Below are positions 1-5,635 of a DNA stretch of 5,635 bases, one piece after another. The stretch is taken from the NCBI GenBank assembly GCA_023459675.1, contig JAEWTC010000037.1, positions 1 to 5,635 of the forward strand. Direction: 5' to 3'. Under the pieces are notes generated by a model. The model saw nothing but the letters and a program-made list of their open reading frames with translations, did not search any database and was not told where the DNA came from. Source of the DNA: Bacillota bacterium. GTDB lineage: Bacteria > Bacillota > Clostridia > Christensenellales > Aristaeellaceae. Numbering within the stretch: position 1 is the stretch's first letter; every line of letters begins with the position of its first letter. The position numbers and the translations under genes were made by a program.

Positions 1-1535
1 GGCGTGGGCTTGCCCGCAAGCATCGCGTCGGTAATGCCGGTGATCTTGACGATATCCTCTTTCAAAGGTACGCCGGGGTCGCACAGCATGGAGAATTCTT
101 CCGTAACCGAATCGCCGGTCAGCTTCACCGCGCCGATTTCAATAATGCGGTCGGCCACGGGCGACAGACCCGTGGTTTCGAAGTCCAGCACGATAATCGG
201 GTCGGTCATCGGGCGCGCGTCCGCGTTTTTCACCAGCGGAACGCTGTCGCACAGGTAGCCTTCCATGCCCGGAATCAGCTTGATGTTGTGCTTTTTGGCC
301 GCGGCGAAGGCGGCGGGGTAGGCCTGGGTTACGCCGTGATCCGTCACCGCGACGGCGGGATGCCCCCAGCGCGCCGCCTGCTCGATGAGCATGGCAACGT
401 CGGCGGTCGCGTCCATCGCGGACATGTTGGTGTGCAGGTGCAGCTCGATGCGCTTCTCCCCTTCGGGGGCCGCGTCCAGCCGCTCGTCCGCGGGCATGAT
501 CTGCAGATCGCGCACGTTGACGGAGAGCTCGTCTAAAAAGCTGTCCATCTTGCACTCGCCGCGCAGCCTGAGGCGCGCGCCTTTGCTCACGCGCGCGGCT
601 TGCTTGTTCACCTTTTCCTTTTCGGCGCGGGTGGGCGGGTCCTCGGAGCGGCGCATGCGGTAGCTGTAAAACGCCTTGCAGTACACGGTGGAGGTATCGT
701 CGCCCAAAGCGAAGGAGAGCAGCGCGGTTTCGCCGCCCTTGAGCTCGCGGAACACCGGCTCGTTGGTGACCAGGCCTTCGATCACCACCACGCCGCTTTC
801 CTCGTTCAGGGTCAGCACCGGCACCGGCGGCTCCGCAATGGCGCGGCCTTTTACCACGACGCCCTTGGGCGCGGGCGGCGCCTTGGGCTGAATGGGTTTT
901 TCCCTGGGCGCAGACGCCACCTCCGGCGCGGGGGACGCTTCCCAGGCGGGCTCTTCCGCCTGGGCCCGGTGCGGGTTTGCCTCGCGGTCTTGCGCCTGCT
1001 CCTCCTCGCGCCGCTGCCGGGCGTCCGCACGCATGCGCTCCACCCATTGCTCGCGCTCGCCGCAGCGTTCCAGCGTTACGGGCAGCTTCAGCCGGAAGAT
1101 ATCCCACACGGCCTGCGAAAGCTTTTCATCCAGCGCGTTGCGCTTGAAAAACTGCACGGCAAACTCGTCCGGGCAGATGAGCAATATCTGGTCGCCTTCG
1201 ATGGACCAGCCCACGTCGTCCAGCCAGGTTTTGATGGCCGGGCTCTGGCGGCGCAGAAAGGCCTTGAGCGTCGGCGTATATTTTTGAATATCGGCCTTGA
1301 AATCGTCCGCAAGGTTGGGCGAAGCCACGCGCAGCGCGATGCGCATGCCCGGGAACAGCGAGCCCAGTTTCAGCTCCAGCCGCAAAAACGCGCGCTCATC
1401 TGCCAGAACGGCGGACAGGAGACTGAAATACGCCTTGTTATCCGCCGCGCGGAACAGCACGCGTTCGATGGATAGCTGGCCTTTCAGCTCCGGCAGCGTA
1501 TTTTCAAGGGTTTGAATCAGTTCCGCTTTGTTCAA
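1..1535 (-). CDS. polC: DNA polymerase III, PolC-type, alpha subunit (N-terminal 511 residues, runs off left edge)
   Basis: This is the replicative DNA polymerase of Firmicutes, with built-in 3'-5' proofreading. I translated the frame through to the window edge and found 511 codons without interruption; full PolC is about 1,400-1,450 residues, so the palm, fingers and C-terminal parts lie outside. Domains in order: an N-terminal domain (about 1-160); a charged, Pro/Ala-rich linker (about 165-225); an OB-fold (about 226-350); the start of the PHP domain with ELHLHTNMSAMD (H366, H368) and WGHPAVAVTDHG (D399, H400); then the inserted DnaQ-like exonuclease with Exo I LDFETTG (D451, E453) and KITGIT near 497-502. 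An exonuclease inserted within PHP is diagnostic of PolC rather than DnaE. The start is TTG at 1535: an in-frame TAG lies at 1560-1562, no other start codon falls between them, and AGGAG sits 8 nt upstream. The gene overlaps the end of ispG by 32 bp in another frame, which suggests co-transcription and coupled translation. Confidence 0.96.
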   Translation of the reverse strand, partial: MNKAELIQTLENTLPELKGQLSIERVLFRAADNKAYFSLLSAVLADERAFLRLELKLGSLFPGMRIALRVASPNLADDFKADIQKYTPTLKAFLRRQSPAIKTWLDDVGWSIEGDQILLICPDEFAVQFFKRNALDEKLSQAVWDIFRLKLPVTLERCGEREQWVERMRADARQRREEEQAQDREANPHRAQAEEPAWEASPAPEVASAPREKPIQPKAPPAPKGVVVKGRAIAEPPVPVLTLNEESGVVVIEGLVTNEPVFRELKGGETALLSFALGDDTSTVYCKAFYSYRMRRSEDPPTRAEKEKVNKQAARVSKGARLRLRGECKMDSFLDELSVNVRDLQIMPADERLDAAPEGEKRIELHLHTNMSAMDATADVAMLIEQAARWGHPAVAVTDHGVTQAYPAAFAAAKKHNIKLIPGMEGYLCDSVPLVKNADARPMTDPIIVLDFETTGLSPVADRIIEIGAVKLTGDSVTEEFSMLCDPGVPLKEDIVKITGITDAMLAGKPT

Positions 1536-2574
1536 TCTGCACGCTCCTGACGCGCCGTACTAGAATTTCGGCGAGATCGCCCTCCACGGGCTGGGGCGGC
1601 TTGCCCTTTTCAAAGAGCACGCCCTTGCCGTTTCCGCCGCCCGCGATGCCGAAATCGGCCTCCCGGGCCTCGCCGGGGCCGTTGACCACGCAGCCCATCA
1701 CCGCCACGGTAAGCGGCGTTTTGATATCCGCAAGCTCATCCTGCACGCGCCGGGCGATGCCGGAAACGTCGATCCCCGTACGGCCGCAGGTGGGGCAGGA
1801 GATGAGGTTGATCCCTTCCCTGCGCAGCCCGCAGGCCTTGAGGATGGAGATGCCCGCGGAAACCTCCGGCACGGGATCGCCGGTCAGGGAGACGCGCAGG
1901 GTATCGCCGATGCCCATCAGCAAAAGGCTTCCGATGCCCACCGCGCTTTTGACGTGCCCAACGCCTGGCAGCCCCGCCTCGGTTACGCCCAAGTGCAGGG
2001 GGTAATCGCACGCCGCGGCGGCCAGCCGGTACGCCTGCACGGTGAGGGGCACACTGCTGGCCTTGAGGCTGAGAACGATGTCCGTAAAGCCCGCCTGTTC
2101 CAAAAGCGCCGCGTGGGAAAGCGCGCTTTCCACCATGCCCTCGGCGGTTACGCCGCCGTATTTGGCCAAAATGTCCTTTTCCACGGAGCCGGAGTTGACC
2201 CCGATGCGGATGGGCGCTCCGTGCGCCTTGGCGCAGTCCGCCACCAGTTTTACCTTCTCCGCGGAGCCGATGTTGCCGGGGTTGATGCGCACTTTCTTCG
2301 CGCCCGCTTCCAGCGCGGCCACGGCCAGATCGGCCCGGTAGTGAATATCGGCGATGATCGGCACGGGCGCGTGTTTGCAGATCTCCCCAAACGCGGGCAG
2401 GCATTCGTCGTCGTACACGCTGACGCGCACAAGGTCCGCTCCGGCAGTGCACAGCGCGCGGATTTGCGAAAGCGTGGCCTCGGCGTTTCGCGTGTCGGTG
2501 TTGGTCATGCTCTGCACGGTGACCGGCGCGCCGCCGCCGATGGGAACGTTTCCGATGTAAAACTGCCGGGTCAT
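1504..2574 (-). CDS. ispG: 4-hydroxy-3-methylbut-2-en-1-yl diphosphate synthase (IspG/GcpE)
   Basis: This cytosolic [4Fe-4S] enzyme carries out the penultimate step of the MEP isoprenoid pathway, the reductive conversion of methylerythritol cyclodiphosphate to HMBPP. The 356 residues match the usual bacterial length. The N-terminal TIM-barrel shows VTVQSMTNTDTRN (18-30), ADIHYR (75-80) and KVRINPGNIG (94-103). The C-terminal domain holds the three cluster cysteines in CPTCGRTG (C260, C263) and GCVVNGPGEA (C295), with the conserved Glu302 close by, so the active site looks complete. The ATG directly follows the TAG of the upstream glycosyltransferase (TAGATG), and AAGGAG at 2584-2589 lies 9 nt before it. 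The end overlaps polC by 32 bp. ispG followed by polC is a familiar clostridial arrangement. Family and function are clear. Confidence 0.97.
   Translation of the reverse strand: MTRQFYIGNVPIGGGAPVTVQSMTNTDTRNAEATLSQIRALCTAGADLVRVSVYDDECLPAFGEICKHAPVPIIADIHYRADLAVAALEAGAKKVRINPGNIGSAEKVKLVADCAKAHGAPIRIGVNSGSVEKDILAKYGGVTAEGMVESALSHAALLEQAGFTDIVLSLKASSVPLTVQAYRLAAAACDYPLHLGVTEAGLPGVGHVKSAVGIGSLLLMGIGDTLRVSLTGDPVPEVSAGISILKACGLRREGINLISCPTCGRTGIDVSGIARRVQDELADIKTPLTVAVMGCVVNGPGEAREADFGIAGGGNGKGVLFEKGKPPQPVEGDLAEILVRRVRSVQIEQSGTDSNP
1544..1548 (-). promoter_or_regulatory. Ribosome binding site of polC (decides a TTG start)
   Basis: AGGAG on the minus strand lies 8 nt before the TTG at 1535 and inside the last codons of ispG. 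With the in-frame TAG at 1560-1562 it fixes the polC start. A GTG at 1542-1540 is in the ispG frame and cannot start polC. Confidence 0.8.
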
Positions 2575-3498
2575 CTATTCTTTCTCCTTGAGAATGTAAA
2601 TCGGGCGGTGCTTGGTTTCCAGATAGGTTTTGCTCAGGTACTGCCCCAGAATGCCGATGCAAAACAGCTGAATGCCGCCCAGCAGCAGAATGATGCAGAT
2701 CGTCATCGGGAAGCCCGTCACCGGGTCGCCCCAGATGAGCGTTTTAATGAGGAAGAACAAGAGCAGCAACAGCGCCACCACGCAGAACAGCACGCCCGTG
2801 ATGCTGGCGATGGCAAGCGGCGCCGTGGAAAAGCCGATGATGCCGTCCAGCGAGTAGAGCAGCAGCTTCCAAAACGACCACTTGGTTTCACCCGCCACGC
2901 GCTCCACGTTTTCAAACTCCAGCCATTTGGTTTTGAAGCCCACCCAGCCGAAAATGCCCTTGGAAAAGCGGATCACCTCGCGCATGGAGAGGATTGCGTC
3001 CACCATCTGCCGGGTCATGAGGCGGAAATCGCGGGCGCCGTCCACCACCTCGGTTTTGGAAATGCGGTTGATGAGCCCGTAAAAGCGCCGCGCGAAAAAC
3101 GAGCGCAGCTTGGGCTCGCCCTTGCGGGTTACGCGGCGGGTTGCCGCGCAGTCAAACCCTTCCGTTTCCACCGCCCGGAACATTTCGGGCAGCAGCGACG
3201 GGGGGTCCTGCAGATCGACATCCATCACGGCAACCAGGTCGCCCGTGGCGGCCTCCAGCCCCGCGAACATCGCCGCCTCCTTGCCGAAATTGCGGGAGAA
3301 CGACAGGTAGTGCACGCGCGGATCGGCCTCATGCAGCTTTTTCATCTCCGCAAGGGTGTTGTCCTTGCTGCCGTCGTTCACAAACCAGAGCTCCGCCTCG
3401 GCCGGAAGGGTTTCAAGCACCTCCGCCACGGCGCGATAGAACAGGGGAATGGCTTCCTCCTCGTTATAACACGGGACGACGATGCTGATGCGTTTCAT
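2575..3498 (-). CDS. Family 2 glycosyltransferase, polyprenyl-phosphate (GtrB/DPM1-like) type, with two C-terminal membrane helices
   Basis: This is probably a membrane enzyme that transfers a sugar from a nucleotide-sugar to polyprenyl phosphate on the cytoplasmic face. The 307 residues are close to the usual 310-330 of GtrB/YkcC-like proteins. The GT-A domain shows IVVPCYNEEEAIP (6-18), FVNDGSKDNT (39-48), SFSRNFGKEAA (66-76) and the metal-binding MDVDLQDPP (D93, D95), then ARDFRLMTR (155-163) and RFSKGIFGWVGF (177-188). Two hydrophobic helices follow, about 225-255 and 262-287, before a short basic/acidic tail. The ATG at 3498 has GGAGGG at 3506-3511, 7 nt upstream. The sugar cannot be told from sequence: glucose, a modified pentose or another hexose are all possible. 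It is the first gene of the unit with ispG and polC. Its position beside an isoprenoid gene fits use of an isoprenoid carrier, but that link is inference. No flippase or third Gtr gene is visible in the window. Confidence 0.92.
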   Translation of the reverse strand: MKRISIVVPCYNEEEAIPLFYRAVAEVLETLPAEAELWFVNDGSKDNTLAEMKKLHEADPRVHYLSFSRNFGKEAAMFAGLEAATGDLVAVMDVDLQDPPSLLPEMFRAVETEGFDCAATRRVTRKGEPKLRSFFARRFYGLINRISKTEVVDGARDFRLMTRQMVDAILSMREVIRFSKGIFGWVGFKTKWLEFENVERVAGETKWSFWKLLLYSLDGIIGFSTAPLAIASITGVLFCVVALLLLLFFLIKTLIWGDPVTGFPMTICIILLLGGIQLFCIGILGQYLSKTYLETKHRPIYILKEKE

Positions 3499-3533
3499 AG
3501 GGACGCCCTCCGTTTCAGTTTGTCTGCTGCCCT

Positions 3534-3562
3534 ATTCTAGCATGTTTTGCACGGAATGGAAA
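3534..3562 (-). promoter_or_regulatory. Candidate sigma-A promoter for the glycosyltransferase-ispG-polC unit
   Basis: Reading the minus strand, a -35-like TTTCCA (3557-3562, 4 of 6 matches to TTGACA) is followed after 17 nt by TAGAAT (3534-3539, 5 of 6 matches to TATAAT). TG one base upstream of the -10 forms an extended -10 element. Transcription would start near 3527, about 28 nt before the ATG at 3498. It is a pattern match only, but the spacing and its place in the gap are good. Confidence 0.6.
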
Positions 3563-3583
3563 CCGCCAATCCGCCCCTCTGCC

Positions 3584-3613
3584 CCCGCGCGGCAGGAGTT
3601 CCGCCCGCGCGGG
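3584..3613. repeat. Perfect 9-bp GC-rich inverted repeat in the divergent intergenic region
   Basis: The arms CCCGCGCGG (3584-3592) and CCGCGCGGG (3605-3613) are exact reverse complements separated by 12 nt. There is no T-run on either side, so it is not a typical intrinsic terminator. It lies between the minus-strand promoter candidate and the start of the plus-strand gene, where an operator or an mRNA hairpin in the plus-strand leader could be. In GC-rich DNA such repeats also arise by chance. Confidence 0.5.
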
Positions 3614-3668
3614 CCGAATGATTCCCCAACCGAAGTACCCTTTTACAGCCGGGCAGCCGCCATCAGCC

Positions 3669-3674
3669 GGGAGG
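3669..3674 (+). promoter_or_regulatory. Ribosome binding site of the M20-like gene (supports a TTG start)
   Basis: GGGAGG lies 7 nt before the TTG at 3682. The first in-frame ATG (3718, residue 13) has no comparable site, so TTG is preferred. Confidence 0.7.
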
Positions 3675-3681
3675 TTCCAAG

Positions 3682-4944
3682 TTGAGCGATTTTCTGGTAC
3701 CCGTTAACGAGCGCCGCATGCGGGACATGTTCCAAAGCCTGGGTTTCTACACCGCGTATACCGCCAAAGGGGCGCAGCGGGTGCGGGAGCTGTTGCAGGC
3801 GCATTACCCGCGCCTGTTTGAGCGCATGGAGGAGCGGGCGTTTGTAAACGGCGCGTTCACGCTGGAGATGACGGGGTCCGGCGTAACCGACCCGCTGCTG
3901 TTCGTATCGCATCTGGACAGCCTATCCTGCAAAACGCAGGCGGACGGCGGCGCGCCCGTTGTGCCCCTGCAGCGCGCCCACCTGATTGCCCTGTTGGAAG
4001 CGCTGGACGCGCTGCTTGCCGAGGGCTACCGGCCGGGCGGGGATTTGATCGTGGCGCTGTCGATGGACGGGCTCTCCGGCGGGGCGGGCGCGCAGGCGAT
4101 TGCCGCGCATTTACAGCTTAGAAAAATATCCCCCTGCTTCGTGCTGGACCACGGCGGCTACGTGACCGACGCGGCCTTCCGCCGTTTTCTGCCTGAAGGC
4201 GCGCCCCTGGCCCTGATCGGCATGACCGAGAAGGGGCAGCTGGAGGCGCGCATCGACGCAACCGAAGCCCCGGAGGACAGCATGGGAAGCGCGCTCAACG
4301 CGCTGTTCCAAAACGGCCACTGGCTGACCCGGCATGCGCGCCGCGCGGCGCTTTGCGAGGCGAGCGCGCAGATGCTCAAAACCCTCGCGCCCCACGCCCC
4401 GGCGCGGTGGCGTTTCCTGCTGAAACACCCGCGCGTGTTCTTCCCCGTTTTGCGCATGCGCTGGCGTAAGCGGGAAATTATGGCGCAGTTTTTCTTAAGC
4501 GAGCTCACGATCACCGGTATCCGCACGCAGGGGGAGGCTTCCCGGCCGCCGTCCCAGGCCTCGCTCCATCTGGCGCTGAAAACCCTGCCCGGCCGGCGGA
4601 AGCTCGGTTGGTGGGAAGCGCTGATCAAGCAGAACGTAAGCCGCCACGGTGCCAAGCTGACCGTGACGATTGCAAACGAGGTTTCCGCCCGCAGCAGCAT
4701 GAACCATCCGGCGTGGGACGCGCTGGAGACCGCCATCGAAATTCTGTTCGACCGCGTGGTGATCGCCCCCTGTTTGTCCCCGCACGTGACGGACGGCCGC
4801 TTCTACGCGCCGCTTAAAGCAAACGTCTACCGCTTTTCGCCGTTCCTGCTGGACCGCCAGCAAGCCCTGCGCGGCGAGTGCGCGCCAAGCGACGCGGCCA
4901 TGCAGACCGCGGTGCAATTTTTCCGGCAGATGCTTTCCGTGTAA
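3682..4944 (+). CDS. M20-family (PM20D1/Cps1-like) peptidase homologue, probable pseudoenzyme lacking catalytic residues
   Basis: The 420-residue protein follows the M20 layout nearly end to end: LLFVSHLD (72-79), LIALLEALDALLAEGYRP (101-118), GGAGAQAIAAHL (133-144), CFVLDHGG (152-159), ALIGMTEKGQLEARI (177-191), SELTITGI (273-280), HVTDGRFY (368-375), VYRFSPFLL (382-390) and a C-terminal QFFRQML helix. Active M20 enzymes bind two zinc ions through HxD, a bridging Asp, a Glu after the catalytic Glu, an Asp, and a late His. Here H77, D79 and D156 remain. The bridging-Asp segment (GRG-x-x-D-x-K-type) reads VPLQRAH; the DEE motif reads D129-G130-L131; the GHSS of the lid is missing; and the late His before Gly is R397. 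The frame is open and has good start signals, so it appears to be maintained rather than decaying. There is no signal peptide, so a cytosolic location is likely. It could bind a ligand or partner, or be a regulatory subunit; function is unknown. Family assignment is by recalled motifs, not a search. Confidence 0.72.
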   Translation: MSDFLVPVNERRMRDMFQSLGFYTAYTAKGAQRVRELLQAHYPRLFERMEERAFVNGAFTLEMTGSGVTDPLLFVSHLDSLSCKTQADGGAPVVPLQRAHLIALLEALDALLAEGYRPGGDLIVALSMDGLSGGAGAQAIAAHLQLRKISPCFVLDHGGYVTDAAFRRFLPEGAPLALIGMTEKGQLEARIDATEAPEDSMGSALNALFQNGHWLTRHARRAALCEASAQMLKTLAPHAPARWRFLLKHPRVFFPVLRMRWRKREIMAQFFLSELTITGIRTQGEASRPPSQASLHLALKTLPGRRKLGWWEALIKQNVSRHGAKLTVTIANEVSARSSMNHPAWDALETAIEILFDRVVIAPCLSPHVTDGRFYAPLKANVYRFSPFLLDRQQALRGECAPSDAAMQTAVQFFRQMLSV

Positions 4945-5000
4945 CGCGAAGGGCGGTCGCCGCGCGGCATGTACGACACAACCACAGCCGATCCTTTTGC

Positions 5001-5006
5001 CATAAT
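5001..5006 (+). promoter_or_regulatory. Candidate extended -10 promoter for the DUF502 gene
   Basis: CATAAT (5 of 6 to TATAAT) is preceded by TG one base upstream (4998-4999), giving an extended -10. No convincing -35 lies at the usual distance. It sits in the most AT-rich patch of the 97-bp gap and would give a leader of about 30 nt. Confidence 0.4.
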
Positions 5007-5041
5007 TTATGGGGAACACAACGCGCCGAAAGGGGATTCTT

Positions 5042-5635
5042 ATGCAGAAAAAGGGCCGTATCAAGAAGGATTTCATCACAGGACTGTTTTTATTGCTCCC
5101 CATCACCATCTCCGTTTGGGTGCTGGTAAAAATATTCCTGTGGGCGGATTCCATTCTGGGAAACGTTATCTACGAATATCTCGGCGTGCGAATCCCGGGT
5201 CTTGGCATCGTCGCTACGATTTTGATCGTTTATCTCATCGGCGTGTTGTCCGGCAGGGTGATCGGAAACAGCATCACCCGGAAGATTGAGAAGATATTGG
5301 AGAAAACCCCGGTCCTGAAAGTGATCTACAAACCGCTCAAGAACATCTTCAGCAAGTTCACGGACGACGGGAAGAGCAGCTTCAAGCAGGTTGTGCTGGT
5401 GGATTTCCCGGATTCCAAGGGCAAGAGCATCGGGTTTATCACCAACGACCATATCGCCCTGGACGGAAGCGACAAGGTGTGCGTGTTTGTGCCGACGTCG
5501 CCCAACCCGACCATGGGCTTTCTGATGCTGTACGACAGGGCCGACGTCACGGCGGTCGACGTGCCGGTGGAGGAAGGCCTGGGCATGGTGCTGTCCATCG
5601 GGAGCTCCTATGAGGGGAATATGCGCATCGCCGGT
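5042..5635 (+). CDS. DUF502 family membrane protein (N-terminal 198 residues, runs off right edge)
   Basis: I translated this frame to the window edge without a stop, 198 codons. A basic start (MQKKGRIKKD) leads into a first membrane helix at about 12-34 (FITGLFLLLPITISVWVLV) and a second at about 53-72 (GLGIVATILIVYLIGVLSG). A soluble region follows, with the family hallmark FVPTSPNPTMGFL (149-161) and the following VDVPVEEGLGMVLSIGSSY (172-190), equivalent to the VEEA-x-x-x-x-S-x-G stretch of DUF502. The family is usually about 200-230 residues, so little is missing. Its biochemical role is not established; plant relatives (COV1-like/LCV) are linked to trafficking, which says little about bacteria. 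The ATG has AGGGG (5031-5035) 6 nt upstream. The gene lies 97 bp after the M20-like gene in the same direction and has its own promoter candidate, so co-transcription is possible but not shown. Confidence 0.9.
   Translation, partial: MQKKGRIKKDFITGLFLLLPITISVWVLVKIFLWADSILGNVIYEYLGVRIPGLGIVATILIVYLIGVLSGRVIGNSITRKIEKILEKTPVLKVIYKPLKNIFSKFTDDGKSSFKQVVLVDFPDSKGKSIGFITNDHIALDGSDKVCVFVPTSPNPTMGFLMLYDRADVTAVDVPVEEGLGMVLSIGSSYEGNMRIAG

Noticed and set aside
139..1107. Minus-strand open frame of 322 codons within the polC region
   Set aside because: It is Arg/Gly/Ala-rich and out of frame with PolC, whose PHP and exonuclease motifs occupy the same DNA.
600..1475. Plus-strand open frame of 291 codons opposite polC
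   Set aside because: It has no recognisable domain or start context, and PolC lies on the other strand over the whole span.
1954..3540. Open frame of 528 codons on the plus strand opposite ispG and the glycosyltransferase
   Set aside because: Its protein is a low-complexity mix of His, Arg, Gln and Ala with no family motif, while the opposite strand encodes two clearly recognised proteins. It is a by-product of GC-rich codon usage.
3614..3668. Plus-strand promoter for the M20-like gene
   Set aside because: A promoter is expected here, but I found no pair of -35 and -10 hexamers with acceptable matches and spacing.
4945..4970. GCGG-TCG-CCGC hairpin after the M20-like stop codon as a terminator
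   Set aside because: The stem is only 4 bp and no T-run follows, so it does not meet the intrinsic terminator pattern.
4495..5154. Minus-strand open frame of 219 codons overlapping the M20-like gene, the gap and DUF502
   Set aside because: Both plus-strand genes have family motifs and ribosome binding sites; this frame has neither.

Overview
The window comes from a GC-rich member of the Bacillota, most likely of class Clostridia. The main evidence is a PolC-type replicative DNA polymerase next to ispG, an arrangement typical of Firmicutes, together with strong AGGAG-type ribosome binding sites and two TTG starts. The exact lineage cannot be read from the sequence.

Left part (1-3562, minus strand): a compact transcription unit reads right to left. 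It begins with a promoter-like extended -10 element and then encodes a family 2 glycosyltransferase of the polyprenyl-phosphate type with two C-terminal membrane helices, the isoprenoid enzyme IspG, and the first 511 codons of PolC, which runs off the left edge. The glycosyltransferase stop codon abuts the ispG start, and polC starts with TTG inside the end of ispG. This suggests translational coupling. IspG supplies the isoprenoid precursors from which polyprenyl-phosphate carriers are made. The glycosyltransferase probably charges such a carrier with sugar. PolC is the replicative polymerase.

Middle (3499-3681): a 183-bp divergent intergenic region carries the minus-strand promoter and a perfect 9-bp GC-rich inverted repeat.

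Right part (3682-5635, plus strand): first comes a 420-residue protein with the clear outline of an M20 metallopeptidase (PM20D1/Cps1-like) but with most catalytic and metal-binding residues replaced. It looks like an intact pseudoenzyme gene and is the most unusual item here. After a 97-bp gap with its own extended -10 promoter candidate comes the N-terminal 198 codons of a DUF502 membrane protein, cut by the right edge.

I saw no RNA genes, mobile elements, CRISPR arrays or convincing terminators.
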